DNA of 64,000 nucleotides from Streptomyces sp. NRRL S-1022 (GCF_000720135.1 NZ_JOIU01000017.1:62001-126000), one strand, 5' to 3'. Shown: positions 52,205 through 61,146, numbered from the stretch's first letter. Numbers and translations are program-made. The notes: generated by a model not told the origin, from the letters alone.

Positions 52205-52411
52205 CGTCCCGCCGTACGCCACGGGGCCGAAGGCCACGTCAGCCGCGGCGGACTCGATGCCGGGATGCGGCCGGGCCGGGGCCATGACCTCGGCGGCCCG
52301 GCCGGACTGTGCGACGGCCGTGCCGAAGTCCGGGCGCGTCGCACATCGCACGGGCGATATCGCGGTACCCGTGACGACGGAGACCGGTCCGGCAACCGAA
52401 GGAGTCCGCAG

Positions 52412-52957
52412 ATGAACGCCCCTGTGAAGCCCGGCGCGCACCACGGCCGCCACACCGGGCAAGGTGTCGACGTGAAGTTGCTCGGCATCTATCTCAACGA
52501 CCACCTCGCCGGCGCCACCGCCGGCACCCAGCGCGCCGCCCATCTGGCGCGCACCTCCCGTGGCTCCGCGCTCGGGCGCGCACTGCACCCCGTCGCGGCG
52601 GAGATCGCCCAGGACCGGACGACGCTGATCAGCATCATGGGCGACCTCGGCGTGCCCGTGCGCCGCTACAAGGTGTGCGCGGGGTGGGTGGGCGAGAGGG
52701 CCGGACGGCTGAAGCCGAACGGCCGCCTGGTAAGCCGTTCCCCGCTCGGCGTCCTGCTGGACCTGGAGGCGCTGCGGCTGGGGATCGAGGGCAAGGTGGC
52801 CCTCTGGCAGACGCTGCGCCGGCTCGGCGCGTCGGAAGAGCGGCTCGACCCGGCCCGGCTCGACACCCTGCTGGAACGGGCCCGGCGACAGCAGACCACG
52901 GTCGAGGAGTGGCGGGTCCGCCAGGCGGAGGAACTGCTGCACGGAACGGCCGGATGA
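52412..52957 (+). CDS. Conserved helical hypothetical protein in the stress block
   Basis: A 181-residue soluble protein, nearly all predicted helix, with no cysteine cluster or known catalytic motif; [20 protein letters not shown] is a striking helical start and the middle reads [20 protein letters not shown] have a sense of close relatives in other Streptomyces but no function. The ATG at 52412 follows AAGGAG. It lies between the STAS and cold-shock genes on the same strand. In the 207-base gap before it is a GCGATATCGC palindrome at 52354-52363. Confidence 0.75.
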   Translation: MNAPVKPGAHHGRHTGQGVDVKLLGIYLNDHLAGATAGTQRAAHLARTSRGSALGRALHPVAAEIAQDRTTLISIMGDLGVPVRRYKVCAGWVGERAGRLKPNGRLVSRSPLGVLLDLEALRLGIEGKVALWQTLRRLGASEERLDPARLDTLLERARRQQTTVEEWRVRQAEELLHGTAG

Positions 52958-53044
52958 GCCCCGCTGCCACGGATTCGTGTCACCCGGTCATGTCACCCGG
53001 TCGGCGGCACAAAAGCGTGTTGGGCGGGTAAAGCGCGCGTCATC

Positions 53045-53050
53045 GGGTAC
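53045..53050 (+). promoter_or_regulatory. Possible sigma-B-type -10 element before the cold-shock gene
   Basis: GGGTAC at 53045-53050 matches the GGGTAC/T -10 consensus of the stress sigma factor in Streptomyces and lies 82 bases before the start codon. No convincing -35 GNNT at the right distance was confirmed, so this is tentative. Confidence 0.3.
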
Positions 53051-53132
53051 ATCGTGTGCGGCTCCTGTTGGTGAAGAGCCGGAGCACGCCCGGACCATGG
53101 GCTGCTCCCGGGTATGGACGAAGGATCATCTG

Positions 53133-53336
53133 ATGGCCAGCGGCACTGTGAAGTGGTTCAACGCGGAGAAGGGCTTCGGCTTCATCTCGCCGGATGGCGG
53201 AGGCCCCGACGTCTTCGCGCATTACTCCGAGATCCAGGGCAGCGGATTCCGCGAGCTCACCGAGGGCGAGCACGTCACTTTCCAGATCGGGCAGGGGCAG
53301 AAGGGGCCGCAGGCTCAGAACATCGTCCGCGGCTGA
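53133..53336 (+). CDS. Cold-shock protein (CspA/ScoF-like)
   Basis: A 67-residue cold-shock-domain protein with both RNA-binding motifs: KGFGFI (RNP1) and VFAHYSEI, where the usual FVHFS/ FxHYS motif is kept as RNP2. It binds single-stranded RNA and DNA as an RNA chaperone. GAAGGA lies at normal spacing before ATG 53133. The upstream leader carries GGGTAC at 53045-53050, which matches the -10 element of stress (sigma-B-type) promoters in Streptomyces. It ends at a strong UUCG-loop terminator. Confidence 0.95.
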   Translation: MASGTVKWFNAEKGFGFISPDGGGPDVFAHYSEIQGSGFRELTEGEHVTFQIGQGQKGPQAQNIVRG

Positions 53337-53355
53337 CCGGGGGAACAGGTCGGAA

Positions 53356-53387
53356 CGAGGCGGTTGCCCTTCGGGGCAGCCGCCTCG
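53356..53387 (+). terminator. Strong terminator with UUCG loop after the cold-shock gene
   Basis: CGAGGCGGTTGCCC at 53356-53369 pairs with GGGCAGCCGCCTCG at 53374-53387 (14 pairs, one G-U wobble) around a TTCG tetraloop, 19 bases after the stop codon. This is a classical stable terminator hairpin. Confidence 0.82.
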
Positions 53388-53537
53388 GCGCGTTGCTCCG
53401 GACGCCTGCGGGGCGTCGGCGGTCAGGCATCGGATCTGACCGGACCGGGGTACTCCGGCAGCTCACGGGTACGCGTGTGCGGCGCCCTCTTGGAGGCGCA
53501 CCTGTGGGCAGCACTCGGGGAAGCAGTAGGAGATGGC

Positions 53538-54956
53538 ATGAGGCTCCGCCAGTCGGCTCTGGCACCGTTCCGGTGTTCCGCACAAGTGCTGGGCGGCCGG
53601 TACCGCCTGGACGCGGTCGTCGGCTCGGGCGGCGCCGGTGACGTCCACCGCGGCTTCGACCTGCGTCTGCAACGACCGGTGGCCGTCAAGCTCTTCCGCG
53701 CCGGTACCGGCGGCGACCGGGAGGACGGCTTCCACAACGAGGCGGTGATCCTCGCCCGGTTGCGGCACCCCGGCCTGGTCACCGTCTACGACGCCGGGCG
53801 GTACGACGGACGTGCCTACCTCGTGATGGAGCTGATCGACGGCCCCACGCTGAAGGCCCGCATCGCCGCGAGTCCCCTGGCCCCCGCGGAGACCGCTGCC
53901 CTCGGAGCCGGCCTCGCACGTGCTCTGGCCCACGCCCACGACGCGGGGATCGTGCACCGTGACGTGAAACCCTCGAACATCATCCTGGACGCGTCCGGCC
54001 GCCCCCACCTGACCGACTTCGGCATATCCCGGCTGCTGGACGAGACCACCCACACCACCACCGGCACACTCGTCGGCACGGCCGCCTACCTGTCTCCCGA
54101 GCAGGTGCTCGGCAGGACCGTCGGCCCGCCCGCCGATGTGTACGCCCTCGGGCTGGTGCTCCTCGAATGCGTCACGAGCCGCCTTGAGTACGACGGTGTC
54201 CCCCTGGAGGCCGCGATCGCACGGCTGCACCGTCCGCCCCGACTGCCCGACTCCCTGCCGGTGGAGTTCGCGGACCTGCTGCAGCGCATGACCGCCCTGG
54301 AGGCGCAGGACCGCCCCTCGGCCGACGACTGCGCCCGGACTCTGGCCGCCCTGGCCGACACGATCGGGCCCGGGCCCGTCCCGCCCCCGGCCGACGTCAC
54401 GAGCCTGGTGCCCAGGCAGGCGCCGGCGCGCAGCGACCTCACGCACCCGTACGCGCCGCACGCCGCCGGCACGGCCCAGCCGAGGACCGCGTCGGCGCGC
54501 GGACGCCAGCTGGTCCTCGGCACGGCCGCCGCCGTGGCGGCCGCAGTCGCCGCCACACTCGCCGTGTCCGACGGACCCGCGCACCACGAAGCGGCACGGG
54601 CGGTGACCGCCCCCTCCGCGAAGGCCGGCACGCCGGGCGCGTCCACTCCCCGCGCCGAGGAGCGCTCCGCCCCGGCCGAGCCCGTCGGCCGCGACGTCCC
54701 CGCCGTACGGCTGCAAGCCCTCAGTTCCGATCCGACGTCCACCCCCACCCCAGCCGCCGTCCGGAACCGGGAGCCGGCCGCCGACGCGGGCGCCCACGGC
54801 GCCACCCTCCCCGCCCCACAGGCCGCGGTGACGCGGACGCACCCCGGGGCATCGCACGGCAAGAAGGGGGCGCACGCCGCCGGCAAGCGATCCGACAAGT
54901 CCCGGAACGCCGAGAAGGCTCACCACAAGAAGCCCCGGAAGAAGCATGGGGACTAG
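53538..54956 (+). CDS. Membrane Ser/Thr protein kinase (Hanks type)
   Basis: A 472-residue kinase with an N-terminal catalytic domain (GSGGAGDVHRG nucleotide loop, VAVKLF with the catalytic Lys, HRDVKPSNI loop, DFG), then a Pro/Ala-rich linker and one transmembrane helix (about residues 330-350, LVLGTAAAVAAAVAATLAV). The extracellular tail is Ser/Thr/Pro-rich and ends in a strongly basic Lys-rich stretch rather than PASTA repeats. The signal sensed is unknown. The ATG at 53538 follows AGGAGA. It lies past the terminator of the cold-shock gene and so has its own promoter. Confidence 0.9.
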   Translation: MRLRQSALAPFRCSAQVLGGRYRLDAVVGSGGAGDVHRGFDLRLQRPVAVKLFRAGTGGDREDGFHNEAVILARLRHPGLVTVYDAGRYDGRAYLVMELIDGPTLKARIAASPLAPAETAALGAGLARALAHAHDAGIVHRDVKPSNIILDASGRPHLTDFGISRLLDETTHTTTGTLVGTAAYLSPEQVLGRTVGPPADVYALGLVLLECVTSRLEYDGVPLEAAIARLHRPPRLPDSLPVEFADLLQRMTALEAQDRPSADDCARTLAALADTIGPGPVPPPADVTSLVPRQAPARSDLTHPYAPHAAGTAQPRTASARGRQLVLGTAAAVAAAVAATLAVSDGPAHHEAARAVTAPSAKAGTPGASTPRAEERSAPAEPVGRDVPAVRLQALSSDPTSTPTPAAVRNREPAADAGAHGATLPAPQAAVTRTHPGASHGKKGAHAAGKRSDKSRNAEKAHHKKPRKKHGD

Positions 54957-54969
54957 CCGCACGCGTCCG

Positions 54970-55286
54970 GTGCCCGTCGGAGACGGTCGGCGAGCCCGTC
55001 ACCGTAACCATCCGGTGGGACGGGCGCGAAGACGCGGACCACGCGGTGCTGGTGCCAGCGGCCCCGTCGGCGCTCCGGGAGCATGGGGCCCCCACCGCGT
55101 ACCCGGCGGGTGACGCCGGGGGAGCGGACCTGCGGTGGCGGAGGAGCCGCCGGACTACCGGACGCCGACGAGGCGCACTGGCTCCAGGAGAAGGCCCGCG
55201 GGGTCCGCCAGGGCTTCATGGATCCGAAGCAGAGGGCGGCGTCCGGGGAGTTCCTCGCCCGGCACGCGTCCCGCGACGAGCAGTGA
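54970..55286 (+). pseudogene. Probable decayed small gene
   Basis: Two stretches with strongly GC-biased third positions lie in different frames. GEPVTVTIRWDGRED, then DHAVLVPAAPSALREHGAP, is first. DADEAHWLQEKARGVRQGFM, to the stop at 55286, is second. Neither is in a frame with a start and ribosome binding site. I read this as the remains of one or two small genes between the kinase and the hydrolase. The family is not recognised. Confidence 0.35.
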
Positions 55287-55301
55287 CGGGAGATTCGAGA
55301 C

Positions 55302-56171
55302 GTGTTCGAGGGTTTCGGCACCACGCAGGTCCAGGTCGGCGACGCATCGGTCTTCGTCCGTCACGGCGGTGAAGGGCCGCCGGTGGTGCTGCTGCACGGC
55401 CACCCCCGGACATCCGCGACCTGGCACCGCGTCGCCCCGCTCCTCGTCCGGCGCGGCTTCACCGTGGTCTGCCCCGATCTCCGGGGCTACGGCCGCTCCA
55501 CCGGCCCGGCCCCCACCGCGGACCACGCCGGGTACTCCAAACGGGCCGTCGCCGGTGACGTGGCCGAGGTGATGCGCTCCCTGGGCCACGCCCGGTTCGC
55601 GCTCGCCGGACACGACCGCGGGGGCGGTGTCGCGCTGCGTCTCGCGCTCGATCACCCCGACGCGGTCTCGCGGGTGGCGCTGATCGACTGCCTGCCGCTC
55701 ACCGAGCACCTCTCCCGCATCACGACCGAGTTCGCCACGCGGTGGTGGCACTGGTTCTTCTTCGCCCAGCCGGACATCCCCGAGCGGGTCATCAACGCCG
55801 ACCCGGACAGCTGGTACCGCGGGGATCCCCGGAGCATGGGACAGGAGAACTACGACGAGTGGCGCGCGGCCACCAGGAACCCCGACGTGGTGCGGGCGAT
55901 GCTGGAGGACTACCGGGCCGGCCTCACCGTCGACCGGCGGCACGAGGAGCACGACCGTGCCGCCGGGGTCCGCATCCGCTGCCCGGCACTGATCCTCTGG
56001 TCGCTCCAGGACGACCTGGAGGACCTGTACGGGGACCCGGTGAAGATCTGGCGCCGGTGGGCACCGGACGTGCGGGGCCACGGCATCGACTCCGGTCACC
56101 ACGTGGCCGAAGAGGCTCCGGAAGCGCTCGCGTCCTCCCTTGCCGGCTTCTTCGCCGGACGGCCTGCCTGA
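55302..56171 (+). CDS. Alpha/beta hydrolase, haloacetate-dehalogenase-like
   Basis: A 289-residue alpha/beta hydrolase. The oxyanion stretch LLHGHPRTSATWH and nucleophile elbow GHDRGGGVALR place Asp as the nucleophile, as in fluoroacetate dehalogenases and epoxide hydrolases; CPDLRGYGRS and the final His in DSGHHVAEEAPE complete the triad. The tryptophan-rich RWWHWFFF cap segment resembles the halide pocket of haloacetate dehalogenases. GTG at 55302 follows GGGAG. No adjacent gene gives a pathway. Confidence 0.9.
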   Translation: MFEGFGTTQVQVGDASVFVRHGGEGPPVVLLHGHPRTSATWHRVAPLLVRRGFTVVCPDLRGYGRSTGPAPTADHAGYSKRAVAGDVAEVMRSLGHARFALAGHDRGGGVALRLALDHPDAVSRVALIDCLPLTEHLSRITTEFATRWWHWFFFAQPDIPERVINADPDSWYRGDPRSMGQENYDEWRAATRNPDVVRAMLEDYRAGLTVDRRHEEHDRAAGVRIRCPALILWSLQDDLEDLYGDPVKIWRRWAPDVRGHGIDSGHHVAEEAPEALASSLAGFFAGRPA

Positions 56172-56213
56172 GCAGCCCGAACGGCGGGCCGTCCGCCTGC
56201 GTCCGCCGGCCCG

Positions 56214-57203
56214 TCACAACCAGCCGTTGCGGCGGAACGCCCGGTACAGCAGTCCCGCGCCGAGGGCCATCACGGCGAGCGCGCACGGATAGCCGTAACG
56301 CCAGTCCAGTTCGGGCATGTGGGAGAAGTTCATGCCGTAGATGCCGGCGACCATGGTGGGGATGGCGAAGATGGCCGCCCAGGCGCTGATGCGGCGCATG
56401 TCGTCGTTCTGCCAGGTGCTCACCTTGGCGAGATGGGCGTCGAGGACGGAGGCGAGCAGGTCGTCCAGGGCGCGGACCTCGGTGTCGGTGCGGGTGAGGT
56501 GGTCCGTCACGTCACGGAAGTACGGCAGGACCTGCCGCGGCCAGCCGTCCCGCGCCGTGGTGAAGGGCTGCACGACGGGGACGAGGGGCTGGACGGCGTC
56601 GCGGAACTCCACCACCTCGCGCTTGAGCGAGTAGATCTGCTCGGTGAGGTCGTCGCGGGCGGGCGAGAAGACGCACCGCTCCAGCTCCGTCAGGTCCGTG
56701 CGCACCTGGGCGGCGGCCTCGGCGTACGCGTCGACGATCACGTCGGTCACCGCGTGCAGGACGCCGACCGGCCCGAGCCGTGCCATGTCCGGCTGGTCAG
56801 CGAGCCGGCGCGCGGCCTCCACCGTGGGGTCGTTCGCTCCGTGCCGCACGGTCAGCGCGAAGGACGGTCCGAGGAAGATCATCACTTCGCCGGTTTCCAC
56901 GTCCGCGCTCCGCTCGACGAACCAGAGCGTCTTCACGGCGACCGCGAGGACGTCGCCGTAGTGCTCCTGCTTGGGCCGCTGATGGGCCTGGACCGCGTCC
57001 TCGATCGCCAGCGGATGCAGGTCGAGGTACTCGCCCAGCCGCTCCACTTCCTCCTGGCGGGGTTCGTCCATGCGAATCCAGGCGAACTCGTCCGGCTTCA
57101 GCACCGCCACGCGGTCCAGGGTCGCCTGGCAGCCCGCGTCCGCCTGCCGGCAGTCGATCTGCTCGTACTCGCCCGTCCGCTCTTGATAGATCACGCACTC
57201 CAT
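56214..57203 (-). CDS. CorA-family magnesium/cobalt channel protein
   Basis: A 329-residue CorA protein: large soluble N-terminal funnel, two C-terminal helices and the signature GMN (in GIYGMNF) followed by HMPELDWRYGYP, the extracellular loop. It forms pentamers that let Mg2+ into the cell. The ATG at 57203 follows AGAAGGGG; a longer frame starting at 57236 lacks a site. Converges on the dehalogenase-like gene. Confidence 0.93.
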   Translation of the reverse strand: MECVIYQERTGEYEQIDCRQADAGCQATLDRVAVLKPDEFAWIRMDEPRQEEVERLGEYLDLHPLAIEDAVQAHQRPKQEHYGDVLAVAVKTLWFVERSADVETGEVMIFLGPSFALTVRHGANDPTVEAARRLADQPDMARLGPVGVLHAVTDVIVDAYAEAAAQVRTDLTELERCVFSPARDDLTEQIYSLKREVVEFRDAVQPLVPVVQPFTTARDGWPRQVLPYFRDVTDHLTRTDTEVRALDDLLASVLDAHLAKVSTWQNDDMRRISAWAAIFAIPTMVAGIYGMNFSHMPELDWRYGYPCALAVMALGAGLLYRAFRRNGWL

Positions 57204-57374
57204 GCCCCTTCTGATGCTTCCGTCGCCGCGATCCATGCTCGTGGGAGGGCAAAAGGTCTGCCGCGCCGGGCCATCCGCCCCCAGGTGGTCACCAGACCTT
57301 CACAAGAGCGGGCCGCTGGCCGGGAGCCAGCTGGAAACCCGGCGAGGTGTCGCCGGCTGGAGGGATCTGTCGCT

Positions 57375-57569
57375 GTGTTCGCCGTAGCCGTGTTATTGCT
57401 GCCCGTCCTGGGCGTGCTGCTGTACGGATTGGACCGCATCGAGGGCTGGTTGCAGGGCGGCCCACGGGTGGCACGTCACGCCCGTGGCCGTCATCTCCGA
57501 CTGGTCCACAGCGCGAGTCGGTCACGTGAGCCGGTCGATCGGTCGCCGCGCCACCGCGACGTGGCCTGA
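57375..57569 (+). CDS. Small single-span membrane protein
   Basis: A 64-residue protein with one hydrophobic helix at the very start (VAVLLLPVLGVLLYGL, residues 4-19) and a basic Arg/His-rich tail. The GTG start at 57375 has GGAGGG about 11 bases before it, a long but usable spacing. It ends 68 bases before a strong hairpin, so it is probably a monocistronic gene. Function unknown. Confidence 0.55.
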   Translation: MFAVAVLLLPVLGVLLYGLDRIEGWLQGGPRVARHARGRHLRLVHSASRSREPVDRSPRHRDVA

Positions 57570-57636
57570 TCGCGTCGGCATGACAGCCGACCGTGGGGAC
57601 ACCCGCCCCGCGTTGTGTGTGGGGGGGGCCAGCCCG

Positions 57637-57672
57637 GCCGAGCTCCCCGAGTCCTGACTCGGGGAGCTCGGC
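57637..57672. terminator. Perfect bidirectional terminator hairpin
   Basis: GCCGAGCTCCCCGAGT at 57637-57652 pairs perfectly with ACTCGGGGAGCTCGGC at 57657-57672 around a 4-base loop, followed by TCTTT. It lies between the convergent small membrane gene and the anti-sigma-type gene and can terminate both. Confidence 0.9.
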
Positions 57673-57721
57673 TCTTTCCCGTCGTGGTGCGCCGGCGGTC
57701 GCCGCACGCCGCCTCCGCCTC

Positions 57722-58201
57722 TCAGGGCCGGCGGCGGGCGGTACTCCCGTGGGGGTCGTCGAAGAGGGCGATACGGGCGGTGATGCGCTTGCCGACCGGT
57801 TCCCGCTTCGCCTCGAAGCCCTGGACGACCGCCATCACGATCTCCAGTCCGTGCTGGCCCACCCGGCCGGGGTCGGCGGCCCGGGCCACCGGCAGCACGG
57901 GATCGCTGTCCCAGACCACCACCTCGACGACCTCGTCGGTGACGCGCAGATCGAGCAGCACCGGACCGGGCGCGTACTTGCGCGCGTTCGTCACCAGCTC
58001 GCTGACCACGAGCTGCGTGAGGTCCATCGCCCGCGCCGGGACGAGGATCCCGTGGTCGGCCCGGAGCCGCGTGAGGAACCCGGCCGCCAGATGGCGCGCC
58101 TCGGCGATGCACGCGCCGTCGCCGTCCAGCGCGGCCGACATCCGCCACGACTCCTGACCTGGGGCCGTGGGGCCCGTTTCACCGAGAAGGACTGTTCGCA
58201 T
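57722..58201 (-). CDS. Anti-sigma-factor-like histidine-kinase-type ATPase (RsbW family)
   Basis: A 159-residue protein with the HATPase fold of RsbW/SpoIIAB anti-sigma kinases: VVSELVTNARKYAPG is the N-box and VWDSDPVLP with GRVGQHGLEIV the G1/G2 lid region. Such proteins bind a sigma factor and phosphorylate a STAS antagonist. The N-box asparagine is present, so nucleotide binding is likely. Start uncertain: ATG 58201 follows GAAGG; ATG 58228 and GTG 58261 are upstream in frame. It may partner the STAS protein at 51833 or act alone. Confidence 0.82.
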   Translation of the reverse strand: MRTVLLGETGPTAPGQESWRMSAALDGDGACIAEARHLAAGFLTRLRADHGILVPARAMDLTQLVVSELVTNARKYAPGPVLLDLRVTDEVVEVVVWDSDPVLPVARAADPGRVGQHGLEIVMAVVQGFEAKREPVGKRITARIALFDDPHGSTARRRP

Positions 58202-58382
58202 CCCCACCGCCTTCGCCACCCCGTTCATACGCCCGCGTATACCCGCGATCGTCACCTGCACGCCTGCGCGTTCGCGGTCGACGCGAGAACGGATGCGCCG
58301 ACGGGGCCGGGAGGGCCGCCGACGCGTGGCCGGTTCTCCCCGCGCAGGCGTAGACGGGGCCGTGAGGGGTTACCCGGCGCGT

Positions 58383-59522
58383 ATGGCGAGACTGCACCTT
58401 CCAGGGCGGAAAGCGCACCACGGCGTCGACGAGGCGCAGCGCGAGGAGTCGGCACGAGAGGCCCGCGAGGAGCCGCGGACAGCACAGGCCCGCGAGGAGC
58501 CGCGGACAGCACAGGCCCGCGAGGAGCCGGCGCCGGAGGAGGCCGGGCCCGGGCCGGAGGTGGAACGCCGGGCACCGGACACGCCGACCGAGCTGCCCAA
58601 GCGGGCCTGGGGCGCCGTGTTCAAGGGTGCCCTGCGTGAGTTCCAGGACGACGAGCTGACCGACCGTGCGGCGGCGCTGACGTACTACGCCGTGTTGTCG
58701 CTGTTCCCGGCCCTGCTGGTGCTGGTGTCCCTGCTGGGCATCACCGGCAGGTCGGCGACCGACGCGGTGCTGGCCAACATCCGGAAACTCGCTCCCGGTT
58801 CGGCCCGGGACATCATCACCCGGGCCGTGGAGCAGTTGCAGAGCAGCACCGGCGTCGGTTCGATCATGGCGATCGTCGGCATCATCCTGGCCGTATGGTC
58901 GGCCTCCGGTTATGTGGCGGCGTTCATCCGCGCGGCGAACGCCGTCTACGACATGCCGGAGGGCCGCCCGGTGTGGAAGATCCTCCCGGTCCGGGTCGGG
59001 GTGACGGTCGTACTGATGGTCCTCGCCGTGGTCAGTGCGCTGATCGTGGTGTTCACCGGCGGCCTGGCCCGCCGGGCCGGGGCCGCGCTGGGGATCGGGA
59101 ACACGGCGCTGACCGCGTGGTCGATCGCCAAGTGGCCCGTCCTCGTGCTCCTGGTCACCATCATGATCGCGATCCTGTACTGGGCGAGCCCCAACGCGAA
59201 GGTGAAGGGGTTCCGCTGGATCACCCCGGGCAGCTTCCTGGCCCTGCTGATCTGGATGATCGCTTCGGCAGGATTCGCGTTCTACGTCGCCAACTTCGCC
59301 TCCTACAACAAGACCTACGGCACCATGGCCGGCGTCATCGTCTTCCTGGTCTGGCTCTGGATCACCAACCTGGCCATCCTGCTCGGCCTGGAGTTCGACG
59401 CCGAGACCGTGCGCCAGCGGGCCATCGCGGGGGGCCTGCCACCGGAGACCGAGCCGTACACCCAGCCCCGCGACACCCGGACGTGGGACGAGGAGGACCG
59501 GCGTCGCCTGGGCGAGAAGTGA
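58383..59522 (+). CDS. YihY/BrkB-family integral membrane protein
   Basis: A 379-residue membrane protein of the YihY (formerly ribonuclease BN-like) family with six helices. LTDRAAALTYYAVLSLFPAL at the first helix, VWSASGYVAAFIRAANAVYD, and KTYGTMAGVIVFLVWLWITN are family landmarks. The N-terminal tail holds two and a half copies of a nine-residue repeat, AREEPRTAQ. It may be cytoplasmic and disordered. The ATG at 58383 has only a distant GAGGGG. Role unknown; the YihY family has been linked to transport but not proven. Confidence 0.88.
   Translation: MARLHLPGRKAHHGVDEAQREESAREAREEPRTAQAREEPRTAQAREEPAPEEAGPGPEVERRAPDTPTELPKRAWGAVFKGALREFQDDELTDRAAALTYYAVLSLFPALLVLVSLLGITGRSATDAVLANIRKLAPGSARDIITRAVEQLQSSTGVGSIMAIVGIILAVWSASGYVAAFIRAANAVYDMPEGRPVWKILPVRVGVTVVLMVLAVVSALIVVFTGGLARRAGAALGIGNTALTAWSIAKWPVLVLLVTIMIAILYWASPNAKVKGFRWITPGSFLALLIWMIASAGFAFYVANFASYNKTYGTMAGVIVFLVWLWITNLAILLGLEFDAETVRQRAIAGGLPPETEPYTQPRDTRTWDEEDRRRLGEK
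58461..58529. repeat. 27-base tandem repeat in the YihY gene
   Basis: A 27-base unit is repeated exactly at 58461-58487 and 58488-58514, with a 15-base partial third copy at 58515-58529. It encodes the nine-residue AREEPRTAQ repeat, is in frame, and can expand or contract without breaking the gene. Confidence 0.9.
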
Positions 59523-59570
59523 CCGCGGATCTTGAGTGTGGGGCGTTGACCTGCGGGATATCCGCCTCCC

Positions 59571-60119
59571 ATGAGGCTTCTAGCAGTGTTGAGCGACGTT
59601 GATCGGTCGCTGGCCCGACAGGCGGCCTGCCGCGTCCCGCCCCGTGTCGGCAAGGTGCTGTCGGCGGTCGAGGAGGCCGCCGAGAACACGAAGTTGTGGT
59701 GCGGCTCGGCCGCCGCGATGGCGTGGCTGGGCGGGTGGCGCGGCCGGAAGGCGGCGGCCGGGGGACTGGCCGCCCTCGCCGCGGCACAGCTGATCTCCAA
59801 CGGGCTGTGCAAGCAGCTGGCCGACCGGCCCCGGCCGCCGAAGGAGTGGTTCCCCCACGACGAGGTCGACGACCGCCCCGACTCCTCCTCCTTCCCCTCC
59901 GGCCACACCGCCGCCGCGGTGGCCTTCACCGCTGCCGTGGCACCGACGTGGCCGGCCGCCGGAGCAGTGTGTGCCCTGCCGGCCGCGATGGTGGCGTTCG
60001 AGCGCGTGCAGAGCGGCGCCCACTACCCCAGCGACGTGGCGGCCGGCGCCGCCGTCGGCCTGGCCGGCGCCTGGCTCACCCGTCACGCTCACCGTCTGAT
60101 CATTCGCCACTGGCGCTAG
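59571..60119 (+). CDS. PAP2-family phosphatase
   Basis: A 182-residue membrane phosphatase with the three PAP2 motifs: KQLADRPRP (motif 1), SFPSGHTAA (motif 2) and ERVQSGAHYPSDV (motif 3). It probably dephosphorylates phosphatidic acid or undecaprenyl diphosphate at the membrane. The ATG at 59571 lacks a strong site. It follows the YihY gene by 48 bases on the same strand and may be co-transcribed. Confidence 0.9.
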   Translation: MRLLAVLSDVDRSLARQAACRVPPRVGKVLSAVEEAAENTKLWCGSAAAMAWLGGWRGRKAAAGGLAALAAAQLISNGLCKQLADRPRPPKEWFPHDEVDDRPDSSSFPSGHTAAAVAFTAAVAPTWPAAGAVCALPAAMVAFERVQSGAHYPSDVAAGAAVGLAGAWLTRHAHRLIIRHWR

Positions 60120-60243
60120 CGGTCGGGGAAGGCCGGATGCGACGACCTTAAATGGACGGTTCGGGGTACTCGCGCGCTCGTCGGACGGCCGGGCGCAGGG
60201 TGCGGCCCGGCCGGTACGGACTCAGGAACGGGAGGTGACCGAC

Positions 60244-60660
60244 GTGTCGGATACACAGCCGCACCAGGCCGGATCCGGTCAGGAGCCGGTGAGCGAGCTG
60301 GTGCAGCGGGCCTCGCAGCAGCTGACCGAACTGGTGCGGGGCGAACTGCGGCTGGCGCAGGCGGAGATGAAACAGAAGGGCAAGCGTTACGGCAAGGGCG
60401 GTGGCCTCTTCGGGGGCGCCGGTGTCGTCGGCTTCCTCATGTTGCAGGCGCTGGTCGCCACCGTGATCGCCGCACTCGCGGTGCCGCTGCCGGTGTGGGC
60501 GGCGGCGCTGATCGTCACCGCGGTACTGGGTGTGATCGCCGCGATGCTGGCCATAAGCGGGAGGAAACAGGTCGACCAGGCCGCGCCGCCCACACCCGAG
60601 CAGACGATCGAGAACGTGAAGGCCGACGTGGCCGAGATCAAGGAGAGTGCGCACCGATGA
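60244..60660 (+). CDS. Holin-X-like (actinobacterial) membrane protein
   Basis: A 138-residue protein with a helical, amphipathic N-terminus (SELVQRASQQLTELVRGELR, then LAQAEM) and two transmembrane helices in the middle (VVGFLMLQALVATVIAAL, AALIVTAVLGVIAAML). This is the pattern of the so-called Phage_holin_3_6/Holin-X proteins found in actinomycete chromosomes, which are envelope-stress proteins rather than lysis holins. The GTG at 60244 has GGAGG 8 bases before; GTG 60235 overlaps that site. It overlaps the DUF3618 gene as ATGA and forms a two-gene operon. Confidence 0.86.
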   Translation: MSDTQPHQAGSGQEPVSELVQRASQQLTELVRGELRLAQAEMKQKGKRYGKGGGLFGGAGVVGFLMLQALVATVIAALAVPLPVWAAALIVTAVLGVIAAMLAISGRKQVDQAAPPTPEQTIENVKADVAEIKESAHR

Positions 60661-61139
60661 CCCAGCCGCCGCACGACGAGCCCACCGCCACCAGCCCCGA
60701 GGAACTGCGCGAGCAGGTCGAACGGACCCGTTCCGAGCTCGGGGAGACGGTCGAGGCGCTCGCAGCGAAGACCGACGTCAAGGCACGCGCCCAGGAGAAG
60801 GCCGCCGAAGTCAAGGAGCAGGCCGCCGCGAAGGCCGGCGAACTGAAGGAGCAGGCCGCGCTGAAGGCCGGGGAACTGAAGGCGAAGGCCGCCGACCTGG
60901 CGCACCAGGCACAGGACCGGCTGCCCGACCCGGTCAAGGACAGCGCCGCCCAAGCCGCCGAGCAGGCCCGCGCGAAGGCGGCCCAGGCCGGCCGGCTGTG
61001 GGAGGAGAAGGCACCCGAGCCGGTGCGGCAGAAGACGGCCCAGGGGGCGCAGCTCGCGCGCAGCAACCGCAAGGTGCTGCTGACCGCGGCCGGTGTGGCC
61101 GCCGTGACCTGGTGGGTCTGCCGCCGCTCCAAGGGCTGA
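60657..61139 (+). CDS. DUF3618-family membrane-associated protein
   Basis: A 160-residue protein. SPEELREQVERTRSELGETV is the DUF3618 signature; then come many Ala/Lys/Glu heptads (repeats of KEQAAxKAGELK) forming a long coiled coil or amphipathic helix, and a C-terminal transmembrane segment, VLLTAAGVAAVTWWV. It overlaps the Holin-X-like gene by four bases. The pair is common in actinomycetes and thought to sit at the membrane under stress; direct function unknown. Two hairpins follow. Confidence 0.9.
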   Translation: MTQPPHDEPTATSPEELREQVERTRSELGETVEALAAKTDVKARAQEKAAEVKEQAAAKAGELKEQAALKAGELKAKAADLAHQAQDRLPDPVKDSAAQAAEQARAKAAQAGRLWEEKAPEPVRQKTAQGAQLARSNRKVLLTAAGVAAVTWWVCRRSKG

Positions 61140-61146
61140 GCGGGTG

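Noticed and set aside
60244..60660. Reading the Holin-X gene as evidence for a prophage
   Set aside because: This family is chromosomal in actinomycetes, is paired here with DUF3618, and no phage structural gene is nearby.
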